A stretch of 52,409 nucleotides of DNA from a virus. This document shows, one piece after another, positions 33,350-39,961 of this stretch. Within the stretch, counting starts at the first letter, position 1; the number at the start of each line of letters is the position of its first letter. The notes under the pieces were generated by a model. That model worked only from the letters and a program-made list of their open reading frames with translations, did no database searches and was not told where the DNA came from. The DNA lies in IMG/VR virus record IMGVR_UViG_3300021093_000107, positions 1 through 52,409 of that record, one strand, 5' to 3'. The translations under genes and the position numbers were made by a program.

Positions 33350-34039
33350 CTATACCACGAATCCACTAGCGTCTTTTCTAGCCCTACCCTTTGCGACTAG
33401 GCCAACGATCACGTTTTTATTCTCTATGAACCTTGCGTCCGTGTCTTCACCTGATATAACTTTGCGCCCTAAAAATTTACTCGGTATGATTTTAAATACT
33501 GTCGCCACCCTCATGTTATTTTCAAGCGCTTGCCTATTAAACTTAATAAATGATTCAACTCCGCTATAGCTAAAAGTTAAGTCGTAATTGCTAGGCAAGT
33601 TTTTGCGGTTCGGATTTTTGGTATAGTCATAAAATTGTAGATCGGGGTATAACTCAAATATAGTTTTGTCCTCGCTTGCTTTTATATTTTCCCAGTCGAT
33701 GTCACTCGTTCCATTCAATCTTATAACCGCCTGTAAACCTTTTCGCTTAGCTTGCGCTTTTAACTTCTCAATGTCTTGGATTAACTCGGTAAAGAATTGC
33801 GCCTTATCCTCGTTAAATAATTTAGCTTTTCTTAACCTTGCTTTTTGCACGTTACTAAATGCGCCCCGCCCCGCCGTGTTTAAACATGCATCGACGCAAC
33901 CCGCAACCTTAGCAAAGGGGCAAAGATTCACCCCGCTTAAATTATATGGCGCTAGGTATAGGATACCCGTTAAAAATCCCGCCCTATTGCTTTTAATTGT
34001 TTTGGTGTCCGTGTTTACGCTTAATAATTTATATGTCAT
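33350..34039 (-). CDS. GP88-like phage protein
   Basis: 229 residues. Conserved features: LCPFAKVAGCVDACLNTAGR with four Cys, QKARLRKAKLFNEDKAQFF, VIRLNGTSDIDWENI and a C-terminal KNVIVGLVAKGRARKDASG. I recognise this pattern from the GP88 family of mycobacteriophage and other phage proteins, whose function is unsettled; the Cys cluster suggests metal or Fe-S binding. This gene and the next three look richer in CG-containing words than their neighbours. Confidence 0.7.
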   Translation of the reverse strand: MTYKLLSVNTDTKTIKSNRAGFLTGILYLAPYNLSGVNLCPFAKVAGCVDACLNTAGRGAFSNVQKARLRKAKLFNEDKAQFFTELIQDIEKLKAQAKRKGLQAVIRLNGTSDIDWENIKASEDKTIFELYPDLQFYDYTKNPNRKNLPSNYDLTFSYSGVESFIKFNRQALENNMRVATVFKIIPSKFLGRKVISGEDTDARFIENKNVIVGLVAKGRARKDASGFVV

Positions 34040-34040
34040 T

Positions 34041-34376
34041 TTATCGCCCCTCTATCGTTGATCTAAGCATGCCTAGCACTTGATTACTTATATCTAAATA
34101 TCCCTCAATTTCCCGATCCGATATAAAACCTCGGTCGCCCTCTTCGGCATAGTCGCCCTGTATTACAATCCGATCGCCCGACCACGCGCCTATTAATTCA
34201 TGGTCATCGACGTCGCCACCCCCTCGCCCGTTACTGTTAGCAAGTAAAAGAAAAAGCGCCGTTGATGTCGACATGTCATGCCCTATCTGTTCCACTAACT
34301 TAAGGCCGTTATTAATTCCGTGCGCGTTGATATATTCGCGCTTATCTATGTTATAAACTTTGTGATATTGCCCCAT
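34041..34376 (-). CDS. Conserved phage protein, unknown function
   Basis: 111 residues: MGQYHKVYNIDKREYINAHG, then LANSNGRGGGDVDDHELIGA, WSGDRIVIQGDYAEEGD. I know this 'GQYHKVYNLDKKEY ... GSWAGDRIVIVGDYA'-like pattern from many phages, without assigned function. Probably a small beta/alpha protein. Lies in the ArdC/GP88 block with 1-nt spacing. Confidence 0.65.
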   Translation of the reverse strand: MGQYHKVYNIDKREYINAHGINNGLKLVEQIGHDMSTSTALFLLLANSNGRGGGDVDDHELIGAWSGDRIVIQGDYAEEGDRGFISDREIEGYLDISNQVLGMLRSTIEGR

Positions 34377-34377
34377 G

Positions 34378-34566
34378 TTAAAAATGCCCCCTTTTATTAA
34401 TAAACTTAATTAATTTTAGATAAAACTTTTTAGCCCTCGCGTGCCGTGATTCAAAAAATAAACTATATAAATAGGTTACGCGCTCGTTATTACTTTGCAT
34501 GAATGCTAAATCCTTATAAATTGCGCCGTCCCGTTTCATGTAATGAGTGTAAAAAATGTTATCCAT
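34378..34566 (-). CDS. Small basic hypothetical protein
   Basis: 62 residues: FYTHYMKRDGAIYKDLAFMQ, then LYSLFFESRHARAKKFYLKL and a basic end. Helical, with many aromatics. Lies 2 nt after the ArdC stop. No family recognised. Confidence 0.5.
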   Translation of the reverse strand: MDNIFYTHYMKRDGAIYKDLAFMQSNNERVTYLYSLFFESRHARAKKFYLKLIKFINKRGHF

Positions 34567-34568
34567 AA

Positions 34569-35408
34569 TTAAACCCCCTCTTTATTAATTAAATAATTGA
34601 CGGCTTTTTGAGCCTTGGCGCTTGCGCTAATTATGAATTTTTTGTCACCTCTTAGCGCTTTAATCCATGAATCAATATAGCTTGCGTGCTGTAATTGAGC
34701 ATTAATTCCGTTATAAGCGCATAACATGCTCGCGCCTAGTTCCGCTACGAGTTCTTCAAAAGCATAACCCTCTGAGCCGAATGAATCATTTTTTAAGCGT
34801 GCTAGGCGTTTTTCTGAGCCTGTATAGTGAATTAATTCATGATAGGCGGTCGCGTAATAATCCGCACTAGTATTAAATGATGTCTTTTCGGGTAAATTTA
34901 TTTGATCGAGCGAGTGTATATAACAGGCCCTAGCGCCCCCGTGAATAATTTTGGCGCGGGTATCTTTTATAAACTTTTCGCATGATTCCATAACCTCAAA
35001 TTCGGTTATCTCTTTTTTAACTTGCGCGGGTAACCCGTCGACCATGTCTCTATTAAATACAATATAACTTTTTAACATTGGAATCTTTTTGGCCTCGCCT
35101 GATTCTTTGTCTTTGATCTCAAGTGGCTTATAAAAGATAATATTTACACCTTTCGAACCCTTGCGGACTTGCGCGCCCGCGCCTTGCGCTTGCTTATATG
35201 TTACCCATTCGCTTGATGAGCCGAATTCACCCGTGCTTTGAATTAGCGATAAATAGAAAAAATTCACGCCGTTGTATATGTTTTTTGTTATTGGATTAAA
35301 TGGTAACCCCTCGTTCGCGTTCCATGGTTTCACCCATGGCGCGACGCCCTTTTCAAGTTCTGATAGGATTTTATTTGTTATGCTTTGCGCTATGTCGTTA
35401 TTAATCAT
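34569..35408 (-). CDS. ArdC-like antirestriction protein
   Basis: 279 residues. The N-terminal ssDNA-binding domain (DUF1738-like) reads ITNKILSELEKGVAPWVKPW and YNGVNFFYLSL; the C-terminal metallopeptidase-type domain has YHELIHYTGSEKRL with H190-E191-x-x-H194, followed by FEELVAELGAS. This is the ArdC architecture known from plasmids and phages, which protects incoming DNA against restriction. It is the first gene behind the promoter at 35442, fitting early expression. The TTGACA-type promoter and GGGGGG ribosome site are both visible. Confidence 0.92.
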   Translation of the reverse strand: MINNDIAQSITNKILSELEKGVAPWVKPWNANEGLPFNPITKNIYNGVNFFYLSLIQSTGEFGSSSEWVTYKQAQGAGAQVRKGSKGVNIIFYKPLEIKDKESGEAKKIPMLKSYIVFNRDMVDGLPAQVKKEITEFEVMESCEKFIKDTRAKIIHGGARACYIHSLDQINLPEKTSFNTSADYYATAYHELIHYTGSEKRLARLKNDSFGSEGYAFEELVAELGASMLCAYNGINAQLQHASYIDSWIKALRGDKKFIISASAKAQKAVNYLINKEGV

Positions 35409-35441
35409 TTTTTACCCCCCTTTGTTATTGAGTGTTTAATA

Positions 35442-35469
35442 AGGATACATGTTTTTTATTATATGTCAA
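35442..35469 (-). promoter_or_regulatory. Sigma70-type promoter for the ArdC block
   Basis: Minus strand: TTGACA (35469-35464), 16-nt spacer, TATCCT (35447-35442), preceded by TAGTAAATAAAAG. The predicted start is about 27 nt upstream of the ArdC ATG (35408). The upstream 14 nt closely match those of the promoters at 33210 and 20807. Confidence 0.75.
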
Positions 35470-35499
35470 CTTTTATTTACTAATTAATTTTACGGGGGT

Positions 35500-36370
35500 T
35501 TTATAGCGCGCTTGGTGATCTTTTTGTTATTGCGTTTTTAATGGGTGTTACTTGCGGGCGGGGTTATACTTGAGCATTTTACTAGGTTATTAGGTTTTTA
35601 AAGTGGTAACATTTTTAAGTCTTTGTTTTACTTGGTTTTTTAGATAACGTGGTTTTTACTTGGTTATTGCTAGGCGTGCTAAGTTCTTGATTTTATTGAT
35701 GTTTCCAATGTTGCCACTAATCCGCTTTACTAATAAAACAGAAAAAGGCTGAAAATTGAGAGATTGAGTTTTTATAAGTCTCTGTTTTATATATATTATT
35801 ATAATTATAATTATTATTATTATTGATTAATTTTTAATCATGTTGCCGTGTTACCACTATTTCGAATAGATAGATCGATTTTATTTTTAGGGGATTTACG
35901 TTGCGCAAAAAGGTGTCTTTGTTACCAAGTCGCCCGAGTTTTTACCCCGCGCCCCCCTCTTTTTTCGTGGTAACATGGTAACATTTTAAAAAGCCTAGTA
36001 AAAACGAAGCGTTACATAGTAAAACTTAAAGTAACTTAGTGGCAACATTGGTAACACGCTTGATTTTACTAGGTTTTATTTGGTTACCTAGTAACACCTA
36101 GTAAAACCCCCGCAAATAACCTAGTAAAACCTAGCGCCCCACCCATACCCTACCCCCCAAACCTAGCAGACGGAGTCCCAACTTGGTATTACACTGAATC
36201 GCGCGTGAATACCCCATAAAAATTACAAAGTTTTACCCCACCCCGCTAGTTAAACTCTCACCTTCCTTGTAATACGCAATATCGGAACCCACCCCTATCA
36301 AAAATAAAGGGCTTTGCAAAAAAATTTCTACAAAAAAATCTGAAATATCAAGGACTTAAGGTAAACAGGG
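35500..36370. other. Candidate replication origin / control region (non-coding)
   Basis: No credible gene occupies 35409-36590. The region lies where leftward early genes and rightward late genes diverge. It holds an AT-only tract (about 35787-35820), at least five direct or near copies of CCTAGTAAAAC (35994, 36015, 36087, 36097, 36120) plus inverted copies ATTTTACTAGG (35576, 36063), several GTGGTAACAT-like words and short C-rich runs. Iterons next to an AT-rich tract at a transcription divergence are typical of phage origins. The functional call is inference. Confidence 0.5.
35705..36051. repeat. Inverted repeat, 16-nt perfect arms (CCAATGTTGCCACTAA / TTAGTGGCAACATTGG)
   Basis: The left arm at 35705-35720 and the right arm at 36036-36051 are exact reverse complements separated by 315 nt. 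Related half-words (GTGGTAACAT, ATGTTGCCGTGTTACCAC) occur between them. The arms enclose the AT-rich tract, which fits initiator or repressor binding with looping. Confidence 0.75.
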
Positions 36371-36417
36371 TGTAAAGCATAGTTTACATCGCGGAAAAAT
36401 GTGTAATATACTACACA
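36371..36417 (+). promoter_or_regulatory. Promoter embedded in two operator-like dyads
   Basis: Two related 18-nt dyads, TGTAAA-N6-TTTACA (36371-36388) and TGTGTA-N6-TACACA (36400-36417), have centres 29 bp apart, close to three helical turns. The right arm of the first provides a -35 box (TTTACA, 36383-36388), and a -10 box TATACT (36407-36412) falls in the second, with 18-nt spacing. A dimeric regulator bound here would block RNA polymerase; the HTH protein at 17576 is a candidate. Confidence 0.6.
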
Positions 36418-36420
36418 AAA

Positions 36421-36444
36421 AAAGACTAATTTGTAAGATTAAGT
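36421..36444 (+). repeat. 24-nt direct repeat, copy 1
   Basis: The sequence AAAGACTAATTTGTAAGATT plus AAGT recurs with one mismatch at 36917-36940. The two copies flank the terminator and the small secreted-protein gene. Confidence 0.85.
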
Positions 36445-36485
36445 ATATGATTTCATTGGACATATGCCAATCAGTATACACCGTT

Positions 36486-36508
36486 CTACCTATTTAGGTA
36501 GATTTTTT
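36486..36508 (+). terminator. Intrinsic terminator
   Basis: Perfect 7-bp hairpin CTACCTA-TT-TAGGTAG (36486-36501) followed by A and six T. It lies between the dyad promoter and the gene at 36591. Confidence 0.75.
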
Positions 36509-36590
36509 CTTGCCTAAGATCGCACATAATGCACTCCATGAACAAAAGCATTGAAACGAACTAAAAATTAAAATTAACTAGGAGATCATT

Positions 36591-36863
36591 ATGAAAACCA
36601 AAAATCTAATCACAGTATTATCAGCCGGAATATTATTAGCAGCAGTTAACGTTTATGCAGATGAAAATAAAGATACTAAATACAATATCAATCATCAAAA
36701 TCTTTCAAAGCGACCATATAGTCAAGCACCTACTGAATCTAAGAAAGATAATTTTGAGGGTGCAACATTAATCAACGAGCAAGTGGCGGAAGATACAAAG
36801 CATAAGCCCATGCGTCTTCATATGCTTGGTAGACAACCTTATAACGTGAAAAATTCGGACTAA
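36591..36863 (+). CDS. Small secreted protein, unknown function (accessory cargo)
   Basis: 90 residues with a clean Sec signal peptide (KTKNLITVLSAGILLAAVNV, cleavage likely after VYA, residue 23). The mature part is polar and low-complexity, with two similar motifs, NLSKRPYSQA and MLGRQPYNVK. A good RBS (TAGGAGATC) precedes the ATG. It stands alone between a terminator and a minus-strand gene and is flanked by 24-nt direct repeats, so it looks like an acquired 'moron'. A role in the periplasm, such as envelope modification or exclusion, is only a guess. Confidence 0.75.
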   Translation: MKTKNLITVLSAGILLAAVNVYADENKDTKYNINHQNLSKRPYSQAPTESKKDNFEGATLINEQVAEDTKHKPMRLHMLGRQPYNVKNSD

Positions 36864-36916
36864 CCACAACTTTATACTTTACAAGGCCAGAATTAAATGC
36901 AAAAAAGTAAAAAATG

Positions 36917-36940
36917 AAAGACTAATTTGTAAGACTAAGT
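36917..36940 (+). repeat. 24-nt direct repeat, copy 2
   Basis: AAAGACTAATTTGTAAGACT plus AAGT; differs from the copy at 36421-36444 at one position. It begins 53 nt after the stop of the secreted-protein gene. Confidence 0.85.
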
Positions 36941-36993
36941 TATTGATTCGTAAGGATTTTGTCGGGTTTTTGGGTGGAACAAGGTTTTACAGG

Positions 36994-37341
36994 CTAAATT
37001 GCTTTAGGATCTAGAGAATAAACTTTAGAATAAATAGCTTTGAGCTTAAGAAAAGATTTTTCATGAAGGTGAAACTTAGGATCTTTCTTAACATAGAGAG
37101 CAACGTGAGCCATTTCGTGAAGAAGAGTTGAGAGTATTGTTGTAAAATGACCACAAGCGGCAGAACTTATTTCAATTTGCATCTCAACTTCGTCAAAACA
37201 ACCATAAATACCTGGGTTATTAATAACCTTAAACTTTAATCGGTAGGACTTAGGCATTTTAAATTTGTTAAAAGGTGGCAGTTTGCATGCCATGTCGTAG
37301 AGGTGAGATAAGTTTTCCGAGGTTAACGTGGTAAGCTTCAT
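36994..37341 (-). CDS. SprT-like zinc metallopeptidase
   Basis: 115 residues with TLLHEMAHVALYVKKDPKFH: H75-E76-x-x-H79, and a plausible third ligand in HLHEKSF (H93). Upstream strands and short length match stand-alone SprT-like domains found in phages. SprT/Spartan relatives can act on DNA-protein crosslinks; here substrate and role are unknown. It is the only minus-strand gene in the rightward half, just upstream of the late promoter. Confidence 0.8.
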   Translation of the reverse strand: MKLTTLTSENLSHLYDMACKLPPFNKFKMPKSYRLKFKVINNPGIYGCFDEVEMQIEISSAACGHFTTILSTLLHEMAHVALYVKKDPKFHLHEKSFLKLKAIYSKVYSLDPKAI

Positions 37342-37412
37342 AAAAACCTAGAAAGACCAGGTTAAAACAAGGAGCGCAAAGTCAGGCTGTGTAAAAAGGA
37401 GGGTTATCATAG

Positions 37413-37425
37413 TAGTATTATACTA
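37413..37425. promoter_or_regulatory. Operator-like dyad between divergent genes
   Basis: Perfect inverted repeat TAGTAT-T-ATACTA, located 7 nt before the -35 box of the late promoter and 72 nt before the SprT-like gene start. Read on the minus strand it also contains TATAAT, so it may combine a promoter element for that gene with a binding site. Confidence 0.45.
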
Positions 37426-37431
37426 AAAAAG

Positions 37432-37459
37432 TTGCGACCAAACCCCAAACTAGTATAAA
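37432..37459 (+). promoter_or_regulatory. Candidate late promoter for packaging and head genes
   Basis: TTGCGA (37432-37437), 16-nt spacer, TATAAA (37454-37459). Predicted start is about 45 nt before the small terminase ATG (37510). It is the only good promoter ahead of the terminase-to-capsid run. Confidence 0.55.
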
Positions 37460-37509
37460 ATAGTCGAATAAGCTGCAAATTCTAATCAAAGGTGTAACAG
37501 CGACACATA

Positions 37510-38151
37510 ATGAACCAAGAAGTACAACAAAATCAAGAAGATACCGTAAACCCGGTTGTGTTGATGCCTCACATAGAGGAAGGCGTACCCATACCTAGCA
37601 ATTCTAAAGAAGCACTACCCCCGTTAAACAATGAAGACCAAGTAAGACTAAGATCAAAAACGTATAAAGAGCTTGCTGATTTAACTGGGCATGACATAGA
37701 CCCGACGCCTGAACAAAGAGAAGCTGCGGAAAAGACTATGAAAGAAATGATTAAGAACCCAGATAAAAAACAAGATTTAAAGAAGTATGCGAACGATCAA
37801 GTGGCATACCTAGGAGGCTTAGTTGATGTATATAACCATGCGATTGTAGATGACCTAGCAGAATTGAAGCAGTACGTGGTAGCTAAATTAGTTTACGCGG
37901 TAGAACATACCCAGAACGTGAAAGAACAAATCGCGGCTCTACGCAGTATAGGCGAGGTAGACGGTGTTGATGCCTTCAAGAAAAAGTCTGAAGTGATACA
38001 CAAACATGAAACCATGGAAGAAGTTGAGAAAGAACTTATCACGATGTTGACGGAGTTAAAACAAAAAGTACTTAATAAAAGAGAAACTGACACTATAGAC
38101 GCAGAACTTATCGACGATGACAGAAACGACAGCACCCAAGATAACGAGTAG
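37510..38151 (+). CDS. Terminase small subunit (by position)
   Basis: 213 residues, acidic and helical. It has an N-terminal disordered stretch, a central region (DPTPEQREAAEKTMKEMIKN, VAYLGGLVDVYNHAIVDDLA) and a Glu/Lys-rich coiled C-terminus. The gene overlaps the large-subunit start by 35 nt. DNA-recognition subunits are divergent; the assignment depends on location, size and coiled oligomerisation region rather than on a recognisable HTH. Confidence 0.6.
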   Translation: MNQEVQQNQEDTVNPVVLMPHIEEGVPIPSNSKEALPPLNNEDQVRLRSKTYKELADLTGHDIDPTPEQREAAEKTMKEMIKNPDKKQDLKKYANDQVAYLGGLVDVYNHAIVDDLAELKQYVVAKLVYAVEHTQNVKEQIAALRSIGEVDGVDAFKKKSEVIHKHETMEEVEKELITMLTELKQKVLNKRETDTIDAELIDDDRNDSTQDNE

Positions 38152-39661
38152 AGAACTCGCTGAGTTAGAAGCGTTATATAGCGTAGCTGATTCTCAGGAT
38201 AAAGTGAAACTACAACGGCTTTTAAAAGCATATAAGAGTAAGATGGTTGAGAAGTCTGGTAAAGAGAACTTTTTAGATTTTATACAACATGTGTACCCAG
38301 GATATATAGTAGGAGAGCATCATAGGAAGCTGGCTCAAATCTTTGAAGACGTTACGAACGGTAAAAAGAAACGCGTTATCGTTAACATTGCGCCACGTCA
38401 TGGGAAATCAGAGCTTATTTCTTACTTGGCACCGGCATGGTTTCTTGGCAAGTATCCACACAAAAAGGTTATTATGGCATCTCATACAGCTGACTTGGCA
38501 GTTACTTTTGGTCGTCGTGTCCGTAACCTTGTGGGGTCTGATGCGTATAAAGATATATTTCCACAGGTAGAACTACAAGCTGATAGTAAGTCAGCGTCAC
38601 GATGGGGAACTAATTTTAATGGAGAATACTTTGCTATTGGTGTTGGTGGTGCCCTCGCTGGTCGCGGGGCTGATCTTTTTATCATTGATGACCCTCACTC
38701 TGAACAAGATGCAAAACTTGGAAGGCCTGATGTATTTCTCCCTGCTTGGGAGTGGTTTCAGTCTGGTCCTCTACAGCGTCTTATGCCTGGGGGTTCCATC
38801 ATTGTAGTGATGACTCGGTGGTCTAAGCTTGATCTGACAGGACAAATTGTGGACCAGATGATTAAGAATGACGAGGTAGATCAGTGGGAGGTTGTGGAGT
38901 TTCCTGCTATTATAGAGAATAAGCAAGGTGAGATGGAGTCACTTTGGCCTCAGTTCTGGTCACTTGAAGAACTCTTATCTAAAAAAGCTGCACTTGATAT
39001 TCGGTATTGGAACTCGCAGTATATGCAAAACCCTGTATCAGAAGAAGGGGCATTGATAAAAAGAGAGTGGTGGAACATATGGGAGAATGAGTGTCCACCT
39101 GATTGTGACTTTAAGATAATGAGCTTAGACGCAGCACAAGAATCTAATAATCGAGCTGACTATAATGCATTAACAACTTGGGGTGTCTTTTTTAACGAAG
39201 AAACCAATAATTATAATATAATACTATTAAATAGTATCAAGAAACGACTAGAGTTTCCAGAGCTCAAAGAACTTTGTATACAAGAATACAAAGAATGGGA
39301 ACCCGATGCGTTTTTAGTAGAAAAGAAATCTAACGGTGCTGCACTCTATCAAGAGTTTAGACGTATGGGTATTCCTGTCGGAGAATTTACACCAGGTAAA
39401 GGCCAAGACAAGATCAGTCGTGTAAATGCAGTTTCAGATTTATTTAGAAGTGGTATTGTCTGGGCACCTGATCATAGATGGGCTCATGAAGTAATTGAAG
39501 AGTGTAATGATTTTCCTAGTGGTGCGAATGATGACTTGGTTGATAGCACGACACTAGCATTGATGCGGTTTAGACAAGGTGGCTTCATTAAGTTACCAAG
39601 TGACGAAGCTGAAGATATACCAGGGTATAGAAGTTCTCGAAACAGATTATACGCAATATAA
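38117..39661 (+). CDS. terL: Terminase large subunit
   Basis: 514 residues. ATPase: Walker A NIAPRHGKSELIS (K97), Walker B DLFIIDDPH (186-194), coupling region IVVMTRW. Nuclease: KIMSLDAAQES (first Asp), FLVEKKSNGA and a final GANDDLVDSTTLAL with paired Asp. It drives DNA translocation into the prohead and cuts the concatemer. The shape fits headful-type podovirus terminases. It is followed after 11 nt by a small basic protein and then the portal. Confidence 0.95.
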   Translation: MTETTAPKITSRELAELEALYSVADSQDKVKLQRLLKAYKSKMVEKSGKENFLDFIQHVYPGYIVGEHHRKLAQIFEDVTNGKKKRVIVNIAPRHGKSELISYLAPAWFLGKYPHKKVIMASHTADLAVTFGRRVRNLVGSDAYKDIFPQVELQADSKSASRWGTNFNGEYFAIGVGGALAGRGADLFIIDDPHSEQDAKLGRPDVFLPAWEWFQSGPLQRLMPGGSIIVVMTRWSKLDLTGQIVDQMIKNDEVDQWEVVEFPAIIENKQGEMESLWPQFWSLEELLSKKAALDIRYWNSQYMQNPVSEEGALIKREWWNIWENECPPDCDFKIMSLDAAQESNNRADYNALTTWGVFFNEETNNYNIILLNSIKKRLEFPELKELCIQEYKEWEPDAFLVEKKSNGAALYQEFRRMGIPVGEFTPGKGQDKISRVNAVSDLFRSGIVWAPDHRWAHEVIEECNDFPSGANDDLVDSTTLALMRFRQGGFIKLPSDEAEDIPGYRSSRNRLYAI

Positions 39662-39672
39662 GGAAATAATAA

Positions 39673-39951
39673 ATGAATAAGAGGATACCAAGAAAAAAGG
39701 GACAACCTGCAAATTCAAAAAAACATTCTGATTTATACACAGATGAAAACCCTAAAGGAACTATTCATGGTTTAAAATTTGCTACAGCTAAAGATGCTAA
39801 AGCAAGTGTATCTAAAATTAAAAATAGTGGTCGATCTCACGCACATAAAATACAAGCAGCAATTGCCATGGAACAAAGAGCAAGAGTCATGGGTAAACCA
39901 GAAGCAGCAAAAGCATATAGAAAATTTATTAATATAAATAAAAAGTCATAA
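39673..39951 (+). CDS. Small basic conserved phage protein
   Basis: 92 residues: Lys-rich start (KRIPRKKGQPANSKKHSDLY), then a conserved segment with NPKGTIHGLKFATAKDAKAS and SGRSHAHKIQAAIAMEQRAR. This pattern is common in aquatic phages near head genes but has no established function. Basic charge suggests DNA association in the head. AAGGA lies 8 nt upstream. Confidence 0.7.
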   Translation: MNKRIPRKKGQPANSKKHSDLYTDENPKGTIHGLKFATAKDAKASVSKIKNSGRSHAHKIQAAIAMEQRARVMGKPEAAKAYRKFININKKS

Positions 39952-39961
39952 AGGATAACAT

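Larger units (their letters stand above)
36418..36508 (+). ncRNA. Predicted short RNA or attenuated leader
   Basis: Transcription from the promoter at 36383-36412 should begin near 36419 and meet an intrinsic terminator at 36486-36508, giving an RNA of about 90 nt. It contains one copy of a 24-nt repeat (36421-36444) and a dyad ATTGG-ACATATG-CCAAT. No open frame is present. It could be a small RNA or a leader with attenuation control over the secreted-protein gene at 36591. Confidence 0.4.

Noticed and set aside
36994-37341. SprT-like gene as a toxin-antitoxin component
   Set aside because: The HEMAH site and fold pattern fit stand-alone SprT-like proteins, and no partner gene with antitoxin features lies next to it.
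37893-38231. Minus-strand 112-codon Ser-rich frame opposite the terminase genes
   Set aside because: It is the complement of acidic/Lys-rich helices in the small terminase gene and has no ribosome site or operon context.
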